Positions 16,572 through 29,927 of a stretch of 64,000 bases of DNA are shown here, in pieces. The notes beneath the pieces were generated by a model. The model did no database searches. It had not been told where the DNA came from and saw only the letters and a program-made list of their open reading frames with translations. This DNA is from Hysterangium stoloniferum (taxonomy: Eukaryota; Basidiomycota; Agaricomycetes; Hysterangiales; Hysterangiaceae), in NCBI GenBank assembly GCA_015178975.1, contig WHVD01000054.1:492069-556068 (forward strand). The letters are read 5' to 3'. Every line of letters begins with the position of its first letter. Position 1 is the stretch's first letter. The position numbers and the translations under genes were made by a program.

Positions 16572-19500
16572 TCATGAATCTGATCCCAAAGGGGCCTGGT
16601 TGAACATCTGCCTCAATGCCATATCGTTTCGTTTCTGTCGTATCCGTTCGACCTCTTCTGCCCCACCAGTTAGTTTGAGCTTCTTGCCCTGGACAAAGCC
16701 ATTCAACTCGGCCTGGAATTCATCGGATCTGCTCGCCATTTCCTTCTCGCGGTTTTTCTGGCTTGCAGCAATCGCCTTCAGTCTACGTTCGGGATCGACG
16801 GCAGCACTGCGGATTTCCAACATCACCGTGCTTAGCCCATTGTGGCCCTCGTCCATAGGCGGGGGACGGTATGTGCGTAAGCGACCACTGCCGGATGTTC
16901 CTCGCAAAGTAATGACCTGTTCAATGTGGCCATACACCTCTACTAGCGCCTTGTGGTCTTCCAAAAGATCGGTCATGAATTCCTCCTGGTAGCTGAGGAA
17001 CTGCTGCTCCTCCACAATGTTCTGCAACTCCTCTTCCCAGGTCTTCTTCCACATCGGTTTGACTGTTTGGATGTGCTGTGTCAGACTCTCGAGCTCTTTG
17101 GCAGTCGACTCGATGTCCGCCTTCAGGGAGTGCATCAGTGTGGGCTTCGGTGATACATGCCGTTTCAACACATCGTGTTTCAGCGTTTCGACGGTGTCTT
17201 GAAGCTCCTCGACTTTAGTGAGAACATTTTGACTTCTAGTATCCATATTCGCCTTTCCAGAATCTATGTATGCACGTTCTCCTCCGACCTTGGTGGCTGC
17301 TAGCTGTCGTACGGTAGTTGTTTGAGAGCGCAGGGTACTTAGTGAATCCTTTGTCTGACTCATGAAATCGGTGTAGAGCTGTCGCATGACACCCAAATCT
17401 CGTCGCAGGTTCTGTACCTCGTCAAATTGGGTCTTCAAATCAGATACTATGCGCGCAGATGCCATATCTGACATCGCAACTGAGTTTCCTGTCATTTGCG
17501 CCACGATAGGCCCGAATGTCAGAGGGGACCGTGGGCGGCGGGGTGTCTCATCTGCGTGAATCCTTTTAGATGGATTTTCCTCGTGCTGTATACGCGATAG
17601 ACGATCGGCGACTCTGCGGGCCATATTCGCAAACTGTCCTTCTGTGGGGCGTGACATAGTCGACTGGGCAACGGTAACTGTGGGAGCTTGAAGAGGTAGC
17701 GATTGACGTCGATTTGAATTGACGGTCGTCTTCAAATCCTTGATATCCTGTGCCAGACTTGAAATTTGCAAGTCAATATGTTGTTTGATTTGATCCAGCG
17801 CTATGAAATCGTGAGCTTCGAGACAAGAAAACTTCAAAGTTTAACTCACGTTCAATATTAAGAGAAAGAAGCGATTTGTCTTGAATCTCATCCATGTCTT
17901 CAAGCTCATACTGAATTTGACTGCTCGGATCGTTGATATATATGGCAGGGAAATTTTCCATTCCGGGATTATATGAGAATTTCTCGGTAAATTGTAACCG
18001 TAATGATGGAATAGATAGACCATCCCTTTCAAGCGTAACCTTCTTGACTTGTAGGCCAACTCTCAAGAAGACAGTAAGTACTTGGAGATCTGGCGTTAAC
18101 GGCGAAGAGGATGGATCATCGGGGGCAGTCTTGTTTACGGTACCAACAAGCGACGCTTCACTGTTTTGTGCTTCAGGCGTCATTACAGAAGGTATCGAAT
18201 CAGGGATAGGAGGTACGGGTGGGGCATCTTGACCAGGAGAATACCCTCTCTGCTGGCGTCGGGGAGACGCGGAGTTGTTTGATCGTTTGCGCAGACTCGC
18301 ATTGCGGTTCGGACTGATCATAGGGCTTTCGTCCTCCTCTGCGAGGGACTCAAGGTCGCCTGGTGTTAAGTTTGCATTGGGAAACACGACACTGCGTCGG
18401 TTACGTCTCTCTTCGCTGCCTGTCAATTCCTCCAACGTCATGAGACTACCTTTGGCATCGCGGCTACCAGTTATTTTGGAAAATGTGTAAGTTGAAAACC
18501 GTTTCGAAGCTCGACGCTCCAATGCATCGCTACTCTTCAAAGCCGCGAGTGAGCTTTGTATGGCAGGTGTCCGTAACCGGTTCCCAGTCTCCTGTTCTGT
18601 CAATTGGGAAGGCGTTGTAGGGCGAGCGGAATCAGAGGGAATGTGTTCGTAGGAATCGGCGGGGAAAGCACCAGGTGTCGCAGGTCCGTCAATGGTAACA
18701 GAAACACCCCCCTCCAATTGTGCCACTGGGGGCGGCGAAGCAGGTAGGGGTGGGTCGCTTAGAGAGTACCTAGTTACATTAGGTGGCGCTTGAGGAACTG
18801 GCGATGGACTGGATACAGGTGGGGGAGAACTTGGGGGAACAAAGGTCTCATTCTCGTCTACAGACTGTAGCTCCGATCCATGTGTGGGATAGACGGATGA
18901 CCCATTGGGTGGATGCCGCCGCGAGCCATAACTGGCAGATTGTGCAGGTTCGTTGAGAGAAGTTGAGGCTGCCTGAGAAGGGGCAAACCCACCGGCCCAC
19001 ACTTCTTCATCGTTTGAAGATGGCTGAGCTGTATGTGCATTAAAGTCCGAGGTCACTGCTTCTCTGCGACGGGTTGAGCCAGATGATTGGGGGTCTCTTT
19101 CTCGTATTGAAGACCGTGGGTGATCTTGTCCAGTACGAGAAGTTCGACTGCTGGTCCGAAGTGAATCGCTTGTCCTATTGCTAGTGGACTGCCTAGAACG
19201 GCGATAGATAGATTGTTTCGCACGCAATCCTTGCAGTAAGCTCGTTATGACCTTCCGCACATCCGGTAGATAGATATCAAGAACAGCTGGAGAAGCTTCC
19301 TCTGCAAGGCACGTCTCTAAGATATTCCTAAGCTCATCTGGAACAGACATTAATTCGCTTTTGTTAAATGGTATAAGTGGGAAGTCATTCGTAGTCAATA
19401 TTACCAAGACATACCTCATATCGATGTTAAATAGATTAAAGGCAGCGACAGCAGCATTGAAGTCGTTTCCAAGCCGGACATAAACGTCACTGACATCATT

Positions 19501-19822
19501 TTCAGTGATTCTCCCAATACTCCATTGTGTAAGAGCTTCCAAAAGTTGCTTGATAGCCACCAGGAGACGCGTGACAGCTGATTCTACGGCAGGATTATGG
19601 TCCAGCTGAAGCGCAACAGTTAGCAATTCAATAGTTAAAATATGAGCAGTAATTTACATCTCGCCCGCTGCTTCGCCCGGATCCTTGTGAGGTTCGGGAC
19701 GAAGTCGAATTGGTGTGGCGATGGTGGGACGATGGTCCTGCTGGCGGGTATCCTGACATTTGAGTTGCTGTTGTGGGAGAAGTAGGGTACGAAGGAGATG
19801 TCTGAGACGACTCTCTGTACAT
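16572..19822 (-). CDS. BUD6: Actin-interacting protein 3 / Bud6
   Basis: Polarity factor that binds actin monomers and boosts formin activity at sites of polarised growth. About 1,050 residues. The first in-frame ATG is at 19,822-19,820 (MYRESSQTSPSYPTSP); upstream codons in the same frame lack ATG. After an intron the AIP3 N-domain reads VTRLLVAIKQLLEALTQWS, DVSDVYVRLGNDFNAA, then across a short intron (about 19,413-19,357) SELMSVPDELRNILE. A long Ser/Pro-rich, probably disordered middle follows (about 19,200-18,100). The C-terminal AIP3 core begins VLTVFLRVGLQVKKV, has an intron at about 17,850-17,815, and continues as a predicted coiled coil (IALDQIKQHIDLQISSLAQD onward) to APLGSDS. It converges on CBS with about 130 bases between stops and diverges from TMA16 across only 78 bases. 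Confidence 0.9.
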
Positions 19823-19900
19823 ATGGAATTGCACAATGTTTGACACCCGTGACAGCTTTAGCGCTAACGCCTCCCACTTTCAGCCACATACATTTTGCAC
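19823..19900. promoter_or_regulatory. 78-base divergent promoter between BUD6 and TMA16
   Basis: The BUD6 start (19,822, minus) and the TMA16 start (19,901, plus) are separated by only 78 bases, so both transcripts must start within it or overlap. No clear TATA box or known site is seen. The arrangement follows from the two ATG choices. Confidence 0.5.
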
Positions 19901-20715
19901 ATGGCTCCTTCTCCAAAAACAACAGTCGCTAAAGCCAAAGCAACAACTAAAGAGAAAAAGGAGAAGCTCTTTCACCCACAATCTCGTAAAGCAGGTCAAC
20001 TAGAGCGAAGTCAGTTAAGGAAGGCAAAACTAGCTACCGCTGCTACTAAGAAAGGGAAGAAGGAGTCGGCGAAAAGTGATTACGATGAGCTCATCCATCC
20101 TTGTTCACTTTGTTGATCGTTATGCAACCCAGTTGATAAATTTGTCTTCTTTTACCATGCCATTCCTCCAGAAGCTGCAGCCGTGACATTAGAGGAGCTG
20201 CATGTCATTGTGCAAGATATATGGCTGAAACGGCACGACTCTGAACTAGAGAAGGAGCGGTCAGTTCGTCGCAAAGGGCGACCAAAATCATCAAAACAAA
20301 TGCTGTTGGAGGAACTTCTATTACGCGAAACAGAAGAATACCGAACTGGCTTAGGTATGTTGTTGACGCCTTGTGTTGTTATCCGCTCGTTGACGACATA
20401 TCACGCATATTTAACATAACAGAAGTGCCAGATATAACCCATGCCCCTACTGTAAAATTATTTCGACGTTGGGGGCAAACGGGTGTCGGCTATTTGGATT
20501 TATTACGATTCATCCGAATAAATTCAGAAGATCCCACCAGTGTTGTTATCAGCAGACCCGGAAAGCATATGTCACTTCATCAAACTGACGATATCGATAT
20601 GGACGACTCAGAAGCACCTCTTTCCGATGTGTTGGCGGAACCTATAGAGCGATTTGCCGGAAGTATGCAATCAATGGATCAGGGACCCGCTGCTGTCTCC
20701 CCTACCAGAATATAG
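19901..20715 (+). CDS. TMA16: Translation machinery-associated protein 16 (TMA16)
   Basis: Small basic protein of the TMA16 (DUF2962) family, found on late nuclear pre-60S ribosomal particles. ATG at 19,901 gives MAPSPKTTVAK and a Lys-rich start, followed by the family hallmark LFHPQSRKAGQLERSQLRKAK. After an intron at about 20,090-20,135 come VDKFVFFYHAI, EELHVIVQDIWLKRHDSELE, RRKGRPKSSKQMLLEELL, ETEEYRTGL, then across an intron (about 20,355-20,422) EVPDITHAPTVKLFRRWGQT and YLDLLRFIRI, which match the conserved 'LEIPDILNASNLKTFREW' block of the human protein. An acidic tail ends with TAG at 20,713. About 235 residues. Confidence 0.88.
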
Positions 20716-20882
20716 ATTACATGTCTTCGACATATATCAATGCCATTGTTTTTCAAGGTTTAGCTCGCTGCTTTGATCATTTTTTTGAGATTGGTGGCAA
20801 GTGGAATGTTAACCGGATTCCCGTCTCGTATAGCCTACGACTTTGGTTTTCGATAGTGACTAACACCGGGAAAAGCCCTTGT

Positions 20883-21204
20883 TCCAAAAATTTTTAGGAT
20901 CCTCAGTAGAGGCTTATTAACTCCGCCAATCACCCATTCAATCCTTAACCGATTTAAAGTCGATGAAGGTTCATCCAAAATGCAATTGGCGGGTTTAGAA
21001 TCCAACGAACTTTTGGATCCTTAAAAGATCCATAACTGAGTTAAAATTGGTTAAGGATCTAACATGTGATTGCAGGGTTAGAATCCAATGAACTTTAGGA
21101 TCCTCAAAAGATCCCTAACCAATTTTAACTTATAAGGATTCAATGGATGATTATTGGAGTTTTTATAAAATAAGGCTCCACTAAGGATCCTAAAAATTTT
21201 TGGA
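20883..21204. mobile_element. MITE-like terminal inverted repeat element
   Basis: The 322-base segment is bounded by imperfect inverted ends. The left begins tccaaaaatttttaggatcc; the right, read on the other strand, gives the same 20 bases and the match continues for about 60-80 bases with gaps. Inside, two further copies of a 'ttaggatcctcaaaagatcc'-like block form nested hairpins. It has no coding capacity. A target-site duplication is not obvious, so the superfamily stays open. It lies between TMA16 and LIG4. Confidence 0.75.
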
Positions 21205-21575
21205 GAGGCGTGTAATGAAACTGTCTGGACAAATTTTCTCTGAAGGAGACATGTGATATAATTTTTTTTGGCAAAGCTCGATCACTTTGCGTCACTCATT
21301 ATTTCTTTGTTCACCCTGTTCACTCTTGTCCTTTATTTTATATATACTGCATTCCATGTTCCATACCCCTCCATCTCGTCTCGTCTCAATTCTGCACTCA
21401 ATAGTCTTCAAAGACTTGGAGTTCCGCTTAATTTTATATATCCTTCCGCTTACCTAGTTTTCGCTACACTATTTTCGCTTCCGCCGGCTTGAGCAATCTT
21501 CGGTGGCGACGCAATAAAACTCTATTTGCTTGCCCTGAGTCACGAACGAACAACAGAGATAACCATTAGTTCCTG

Positions 21576-21583
21576 TCACGTGA
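21576..21583. promoter_or_regulatory. TCACGTGA palindrome upstream of LIG4
   Basis: A perfect TCACGTGA lies 32 bases before the LIG4 start codon. It is a bHLH-type E-box; nothing else in the sequence shows how it is used. Confidence 0.25.
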
Positions 21584-21614
21584 GATTAGATTACGTTCAA
21601 CTTGTTCTGTCCAA

Positions 21615-24600
21615 ATGACACTAAACATGCCGTCCCCGCCACCGTCGTCACCTCTCACGAATGCACCAAATGATGATCAAGATAAAATCACTTACACCCA
21701 TGTTCCAATCAACAGAGGGAAACCTCCGCCTTTTGGCGCGTTGACTGGCCTATATGAAAGGTTAAGTCACGAAAATAAGCACGAGTTAAGGAGAAAACTC
21801 CTAGCCAACTGGTTCAGGGTAGGTTCCATTGCATTTGCCTTGACTTATGTGGAGTTCAAGGCCATTAGAAATGGCGCGAAGATGTCGGTCCAGATCTATA
21901 TCCTGTTCTTAGACTTCTTCTTCCCCAGGTAAGCTCACCGGTATTCTATGAATTCTCCTATATGCAAGATTTAGCTCTTGGGCTTTCCTCGTCAAAACAG
22001 AAAGATCGTGAACGTGCAGTATATAATATTAAAGAGAAGACTCTGGCGAAGATCTACATTCGAATAATTCCTCTTAATATGAAAGACGAGGATGCTGTTC
22101 GCCTGATGAATTGGAAGAAGCCCTCCGACAAGGATGTGGGTATACTCACAGTCATTGTCCCTGGAATAGTTGGCCGATATTTTCTAACAGAAAACGGCTG
22201 GGGATTTCCCCATGGTTCTATATGATGTGATATCAAAGAGGTCCAACGTCATGGAAGGCACGTTGAATGTTGCTCGAGTCAATAACCTGCTGGATGAGCT
22301 ATCTAAAGCTGGTGGAAAATTGTGCGCCCTTACTTTGGTTTTTTTATGTCGATAATGCATATACGGCGTTGGTTTTTTCAGGGAGCAACAGACGAATATC
22401 ATGACAATCATTTATAATAACTGCACACCAGCAGAGCAGCGATGGCTCGTCCGTGTGGTTCTTAAAGGTAAGTGGTAACGTCTCACCTAGGAGTTCAATT
22501 CACTTTTCTATTGGTAGATCTCAACATTTCTGTAAAGGAAACCACTGTGCTTTCTGTATTTCACGAAGACGCAATAGCCCTGTTCAACACCTGTTCAGAC
22601 TTGAAGCGAGTTGCGTATGAACTTGCAGACCCGACTAAACGGTTGGATGCAGATGATAAAACAGTCAAATTATTTCGGGCGTTTGCTCCCATGCTTTGCA
22701 AACGGCCTACCAAGCGGATTGAAGACACAGTGAAACTGATGGGCGGAGGGAAATTTATTATAGAAGAAAAACTCGACGGAGAAAGGATACAGTTGCATAA
22801 ACAGGGAAATGAATATTTTTATTGTTCTCGGTATGTTGTATGTTGTTGGGGTTCCTGCAAAGCATTGATGTACAATTCTACTAGGAAGGGGAAAGATTAC
22901 ACATATCTGTATGGCAAGACTGTGGGTGAGGGTAGTTTGACACCATACATCGATCAAGCATTTGATTCAAGGGTCACCAGGTACGAAATTCAAATTCAGA
23001 CCTAAACACTTCCCATATGTTGCCTATAGCATTATTCTTGACGGAGAAATGTTGGTATGGGATCCCATTACGGAACGACATCTTCCGTTTGGAAGTCTGA
23101 AGACAGCTGCGCTTGACAAATCCAAGAAAGAACTACGGCCTCGCCCTTGCTGTTAAGCGATCACTATTTGTTGTCGGTTCGCTCACATGAATATCTTTCT
23201 AGTTAAAATATTCGATCTTCTTTACCTCAACGGTATGTCATTGATCGATAAAAAGCTGACAACGAGGAAGAAGAACATGCGTGCATATGTGTCTGAGACT
23301 CAAGGGCGTCTGGAGTATGTTCGAGAATATGAAGGCAAGACGGCGAAAGAAGTCCGTACGCGCATGGATCAGATCATAGAAGACAGGTGTCTCATATGTT
23401 GTCTTCGGAAATATCTAATGTCGCTGACCGCTTGTTAAGGGGAGAAGGCTTGATCCTAAAACATCCTGGAGGGAAGTACACACTGAATGGGAGAAATGTG
23501 GATTTCATCAAGGTGGTTGGAATGCACTTCAAATCATGAGTAAGCAGTTAATCGGTTATGTTTTCATCAGGTTAAACCGGAATACATGGTGAATGACTAT
23601 AAAAGGAATTGTCAGAAAAAAGAAGATACTGATTATTTTCAGGATAATATGGGAGAGACAGTCGACGTCCTTGTAGTTGGTGCCTACACATGACAATTTA
23701 TACGGTATAGAATAATACGCTTATTATGTGCAGGTGGCAATTTTGGCTCGGGGAAACGGGGAGGAGGCGTGTCTACGTTGATCTGTGCCGTGCGTGACGA
23801 TCGACAGGATGACATGGACGAGGATGAGCCCAAGTACTCCCATTCGGGCCACTGTATGACAAAATCTTGCTAAAACATCCGTTACAGATACAGCTCTTTC
23901 GTCAGGATAGGATCTGGCCTCACTTTCGCCGATTATGTGTGGATAAGAGCAAAGCCTTGGAAGCCGTGGATTAAAGAGGACCCACCTTCTTTTTTTCAGA
24001 CGTCTAAGAAGGGAAATGAAGATAAGGGTGACGTATATTTGGAGCCAGAGGAGTAAGTGTTTCCATGTTCGGAGCATTCCCCTTGTTTCACTTTTCTTGG
24101 AAAGCTCGTTCGTAATCAAGGTCAAAGCGGCGGAGATAGTGCCGTCTGGTGATTTTGATTGTATGAATCCAACTCGTGATACTCATACAAAATCGAAGAT
24201 CAGTACCATATTAACTTCACCATGCGTTTTCCTCGCGCGTTGGCAATTCGTGACGATCTCGGAGTCGAAGATTGTTTGACCGTTACTGGTAAAATTAATT
24301 GATGTCGCGAGTGTCCGACGGTTAAAGACCTCACTTAGCGTTGTTCGAGGGCATTCAATCCGAAAAAAAGAGGAAGACCGCAGATGAAGGGTGGGTGATA
24401 TTTCGTGGTCTGTTGTACTTATGACAACATGGACATTGTTTCCAGACCGGGAACAAAGAGACGGAAGGCAAACACTAAGAAGGTCAGCCAAACGGGTTAG
24501 AAACATATCCTGTATTCATGACGTGTTTTAGCCCACAATTCTGCCTCAGTATCAGGGTGCAGATGTTCAGGGAGTGGAAGTCCAGTCCAAACTTTTCGAA

Positions 24601-26023
24601 GGCATGAGATTTTGTGAGTAAATTAAGTCTATTGATTAGAAAAGATCTTTACTTCTTCCACCCATAGTGGTCGTACCGGATCCGAAATCTCAAACAGCCA
24701 AAAAAGATAAGAACAAACTTGAGATTTTGTGAGCAATTCGACCATTAGATAAATATTCTTATAGTGCCAAATTGTCTAGAATCTACGCTCACGGTGGGGA
24801 TTTTACCCAATTGCTCCGCTTCGACACTTCGATGATAATATTCGATGGGAAGTTGCCAAGTAAGATTGTCTCATTGGTTTGCACGGTGATATTGTCATTG
24901 ACCTCCACCAGCTCCTACTGTAACATCCGCTATCAAAAAGGGAGATATGGACATCGTGAAGTCCGCTTGGTTGAGGGATTCGATTAACCTTGGCAGTCTT
25001 GCCCCGCTTGAAAAGAGGTTTGAATTTGGTGGCTGGGTTTCCACGGATTGCTTAGATAATTTGAAGATATTTCTTTCATGCAACTGATGAAAGCCGAGAA
25101 AAAGAAGACTACAACGCAGACTCAGGCGTCGAAAGTCTCGGTCCCCCGGACGAAGCTGAATTTGATCGTGATGTCACTTACCCAACCAATATTACGGAGC
25201 CCACAGTGATACTTTATGACACAAATAACGAGTGGGTCAACGTGCAGGATGAAGATGATAGTGCGCCAGGTGATACATCTAGACAACAACCCGAAGAAGA
25301 ATTGTTCGATTACGATTCTGAAAATGATGCAACTCAGGACGATGTATCTGAGCCGCCAGATGTAGCTGATAGGGATGTGTTCACGCAAGAGGAAATGGTA
25401 ATAATGGACCGAGATTATCCTTGGTCTGTTGGTTAATTAATACCTTTACAGGACATTCCCGGAAGGGGTAAAGAAGCAGAGACTTCAGGCATTGCTACGG
25501 AAAATGAGACCATGGTACAACCTCATGAAGATGCAATATTCAAGAACTTGTGAGTTATTATCATTAAGTTATCGACGACTGCTTCTGTTAATGAGATTCA
25601 AAGGTATTTTTATCTCGATACTGCAGAAAGTGCTAAGAAAAATGGCATGGTGACTGATGAAGACCATAAATATGCCTCAGAAATTTATGCAAAGTACGTT
25701 CATATAATGCCGTTTCCTTCTGATTCGAAGTCTATAAAACATTATTTAGCTTCCAGCAAGTGCGAAAGGACCTTGTCAAATATGGCGGTATCATTGTCGA
25801 CTTGGACGATCCTCTGCTTACACATATATTATACGACAGACGAGATGACAGTAGACGAATTCAACTGATGCGTAGAACTTCGAAGTAAGCTAAAAAATTA
25901 TGCATCTAATTTCTAGGTTTCTGATCTTTGCGTAGGCCGAAGCGACGCTATGTCATCATGACAGAGTGGGTAGGACTCACCATAGAGAATGGTGCTCTGC
26001 TTGATGAAGCATCTTTTTCGTAA
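21615..26023 (+). CDS. LIG4: DNA ligase IV
   Basis: ATP-dependent ligase that seals double-strand breaks in non-homologous end joining with XRCC4/Lif1. ATG at 21,615. The N-terminal DNA-binding region reads LYERLSHENKHELRRKLL, then across an intron KWREDVGPDLYPVLRLLLPQ and KDRERAVYNIKEKTLAK. The nucleotidyl-transferase motif is EEKLDGERIQLHK (active-site lysine, about 22,770), followed by ILDGEMLVWD, KIFDLLYLNG, EGLILKHPGGKYTLNGRN and the motif V lysine in VDFIKVKPEY. The OB-fold region gives TVDVLVVGGNFG and RALAIRDDLG. Two BRCT regions follow (AHGGDFTQLLRFDTSMII; ILYDRRDDSRRIQL to RRYVIMTEWVGLTIE), with an acidic linker between. TAA at 26,021-26,023. All catalytic motifs are present. There are many short introns, so exact exon edges in 23,500-25,100 are uncertain. 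Confidence 0.9.
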
Positions 26024-26755
26024 CTTGGAAAAAAAAAAACAGAAAATGGACGAACAATCATAACTGTCTTTCTCCCTCTTCTTTTTGATAATAGTAAGGA
26101 GTTTCCCCTTGCTTAGCAGATCTTTATTTAAGCACCCCTTCCGAGAACCGAGAATCTTTATATTGCTACTTACTAACTTTATCTCGACAATCCCCCGGGC
26201 CATACATTTCACTTACAAATACAAATATTGATTTCCCCCTGTTAATCAGATTCTATGTCAGGTTCTCTCATACATGAGAGCTCTGTACATGGTTCTAGTT
26301 CCAATTCCGACAAAAAGATATAAGTCGTGGATCTAGAATGCCAACGACCTGAAACACGGGAAGCGCCTATTCTCTGGCCAAGTCTTAACGCCAATTCACC
26401 TTGAAAGAAAGGCAACAATGAACTGTCCATGCAACCTGTGGACTTGTTCTAGTGTAAATCTCTATCCTCTCAAATCCGACTCGCTGTTAGCTATGCATAT
26501 GGCTAACTGGCTATTGGCGTGTTGCCATATTCTCTTGTTTCTGTCCTCTCCTAAGGCCTGAAACTGAGCTATTCAATGTTTCTACCACACCCAAGCATCA
26601 TTCAAAGGAGAGGTAATGCGTTTGAGTGGGAACGTAAGTCCATGAATAATAACGAGAGCAACTGTGATTGTGATGTCTGTGACTCCACGCGTCACAAGCC
26701 TCAGTTCATCCTTACCCATAAGACTCTGTCATTCAGTCGTAGAGCTGAAGTGAGA
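26024..26755. other. Intergenic region, no gene seen
   Basis: About 730 bases between LIG4 and the gamma-adaptin gene. It contains AT-rich stretches and an A10 run near 26,031. Several short open frames show no family resemblance. I see no tRNA or repeat. Confidence 0.5.
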
Positions 26756-29700
26756 ATGGTTTATCACAATCTGAAAGGTAGCATTCCAGAATCTATTGGA
26801 TTTTTTTATGTTCTGATTATTCCTTAATACTCGTGTAACTCATAGCACTTATAAAAGCCATTCGCGCCTGTAAGGTACAGTGTTGGCTTCACAGTGCAGA
26901 TGTTGTTATTTTATTATATTTGTATAATTAGACTTTGGCGGACGAGCGAAACCTCATTCAGAAAGAATCGGCCTCTATACGCACTTCTTTTAGGGATGAA
27001 GATTCATCTGTACGGCACAACAACATAGCGAAGCTCCTATACATTCATATGCTCGGTTATCCCGCTCACTTCGGCCAAATCGAATGTCTGAAACTTGTCG
27101 CAAGCCCTAGATTCTCGGACAAACGCTTAGGCTATCTAGGAATTATGCTACTGTTGGACGAAGATCAAGAAGTTTTGACGTTGGTCACAAATTCTCTTAA
27201 AAAGTGAACAGTCCTTATTTCACCATTGCTAACATATGCCATATTGATAAGTAACAAAGTGATATGAATCATTCTAACATGTATGCTGTTGGCTTGGCGC
27301 TGTGTACATTTGCGAATATTGCTTCTGAGGAAATGTCGAGAGATCTGTGTAACGAAGTGGAGAAATTGCTGGGATCAAGCAATACATATATTCGGAAGAA
27401 GGTTAGTGCATCTCAAGCTTGAGAATTTGTTCATTACTATACCTCGTTTCCAGGCAGCCTTATGTGCCCTTCGAATAGTGCGGAAAGTACCCGAGCTTAT
27501 CGACCACTTCACATCGAAGTCGAAGAGTCTTCTCAGTGATAGAAACCACGGTGTCTTGTTATCAGGAATAACCTTGATCACCGAGATGTGTCAAGCAGAT
27601 GCGAATTGTCTTGAAGAATTTCGCAATGTGCGTTATGATTATCTGGGTAGGACGCCGCGAAAGTATTAACGATTGTCTAGGCTGTTCCTCTGCTAATTCG
27701 GCATCTAAAGTCACTGGTGACAACTGGTTACAGTCCAGAGCACGACGTCTCTGGTATTACTGATCCGTTCCTCCAAGTGAAGGTCATCCGGCTTCTGCGC
27801 CTGCTTGGCCGAAACGATGAACGAGCCAGTGAAACAATGAACGACATTTTAGCCCAGGTCGCCACCAATACTGAATCAAGTAAAAATGTGGGAAACGCCA
27901 TCCTTTACGAAACTGTCTTGACCATTCTTGAGATTGAGGCCGACAGTGGCCTCCGGGTAATGGCTATAAATATCCTGGGTAAATTTCTTAGCAACCGTGA
28001 TAATAACATTCGGTATTTATCTTTTTTCATAACGGTGCGTTGGATCTAAAAGCGGAAACAGATATGTTGCATTGCATACGCTCAATAAAGTAGTCTCAAT
28101 GGATACCAACGCAGTCCTGCGACATCGCAATACCATTTTGGATTGCCTCCGTGATGGAGACATCTCCATTCGACGCAGAGCTCTTGAGCTTTCTTATGCG
28201 CTGGTGAATGAAAGCAATGTGCGAGTTCTGATCCGAGAGCTTTTAGCATTTTTGGAAGTAGCCGATAATGAATTCAAGCTTGCTATGACTACACAAATTT
28301 GTCAAGCAGCTGAACGATATGCACCCAACAAACGTTGGCATATTGATACAGTTCTCCGTGTTCTTAAACTGGTATGTTTTTCAACTCGTAACCACCCTTC
28401 TGTGTATTGACCAGAGAGCAGGCAGGCAACTATGTTCGAGAGGAGGTCTTGTCTGGATTCATCCGACTTGTTGCACATACTCCAGAACTACAGGCTTACA
28501 CTTCGTCAAGATTATACACATCATTACAGGCAGATGTGTCTCAAGAATCCCTCACAATTGCGGCAGTCTGGGTCATTGGGGAATACAGTGAAGTTCTACT
28601 TGAGACGGGCATAGTTGAAGAAGAGGATACTAAACCAGTTAAGTTCTTTCTTCTCCGGCTCTCAGCCGGGAAACCTTATGATGATTTTTAGGTCCGTGAT
28701 TCTGATATTGTGGACCTCTTCGAAAATGTCCTACAGTCACCCTATGTCAACTACTTGATCCGGCAGTTCGTTCTCACATCTCTGACAAAGCTTTCGAGTC
28801 GCCCGCGAATCACAGATGCGCAGAAACAACGCATTGGTGGCGTTATCAGCGCCTTCTCCGCTAGTCCAGAACTTGAGATCCAACAGCGCGCCGTTGAGTT
28901 CACAAGCTTGTTTAATCAAGGTGAAATATTCGTTGGTGTTCTTGAACGTATGCCAATGCCTGAGCTAAAGGCAACGGTCATTGGCGTTGGTAAGCTCTCA
29001 TATTATGTTCATCTTCATGTGACATTTAGCCGCTTTTGACGTTTTTAGTCAGTGAAAACAAGCCTGTCGGTTCTCTTCGCACAGATGGTGATGTATGTGG
29101 CACATGTCTCACGGAACTTTTTTGGTACTAAATTGAATATTAACAGATGATCGATTTGGACGACAGTCCCAGTAATGCTGCTACAACCAACGGCCGAAAC
29201 AGCGTACAAAGTGACCTTGCTTCAATGTTGGGTTTGGGACCGACAGACGCCTCATCGCCATCTGTTGGACCTTCGGGTAAATCGCAGAAGAGTACGATTG
29301 ACGACATTCTCGGTTTGTTTGACAGTACACCTACTGTGGCCCCCGCGGGAGGGCCGCCGGCTTCGTCACTATCACCTCAACCTCAGTCCCAAATTTCGTC
29401 GTCGTCTTTGTTTGATTCGGCACCATTGAATACACCAGCTCCTCCCGTACCTTCTGCTGTGCCGCGACTTACTGCATACACTGCCTATGATAAGCATGGG
29501 TTAAAAATTACACTGACTCCTCAAGCATCGTCGACGAAAGCCGGCCTAGTTAATATTCTTGCACGATTCCAGTTAACTGGTTCAGCGCCTGCCAATAACC
29601 TCAACTTCCAAGCTGCTGTACCAAAGGTATGTATGCATCTTTGTTGTTTGCTATTGCTCAACATTTTTGAAGACGCAACAATTGCACATGCTGCCCATGT

Positions 29701-29927
29701 CAAGTCCGAACATCGGTCCTGCAGCAGTAGAAACCCAGCAAATGCGTGTCAGCGCACCACCAGGGGTACGCATTATTATATATATGTATATTCCTGTCCT
29801 CTCGCTACATACTGATGGTATTTAGGCACAAGTACGGTTACGACTTCGGATATCATTCACCACTGGCGGTGAGACCATTCAAGACCAAGTAGACTTTTCA
29901 GGATTCCCCCAAAATTTATTAGGTTGA
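26756..29927 (+). CDS. APL4: AP-1 adaptor complex gamma subunit (gamma-adaptin)
   Basis: Large subunit of the AP-1 clathrin adaptor acting between the trans-Golgi and endosomes. The first exon is MVYHNLK (ATG 26,756); splicing leads to [20 protein letters not shown], then the diagnostic trunk ARNTAKLLY-type block seen here as [73 protein letters not shown] [40 protein letters not shown] and [16 protein letters not shown] Pro/Ser-rich hinge with DDILGLF follows from about 29,150. The C-terminal ear has [28 protein letters not shown] and [13 protein letters not shown], ending FPQNLLG with TGA at 29,925. About 850 residues. The trunk, hinge and single ear separate it from AP-2 alpha. It is the last host gene before the transposon island. 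Confidence 0.95.

Noticed and set aside
19823..19846. BUD6 start eight codons upstream of MYRESS
   Set aside because: The codon there is GTG; the first in-frame ATG is at 19,822.
21268..21492. Hydrophobic open frame before LIG4
   Set aside because: It begins with TTG, has low-complexity Leu/Phe/Ser content and no family features; it is AT-rich upstream sequence.
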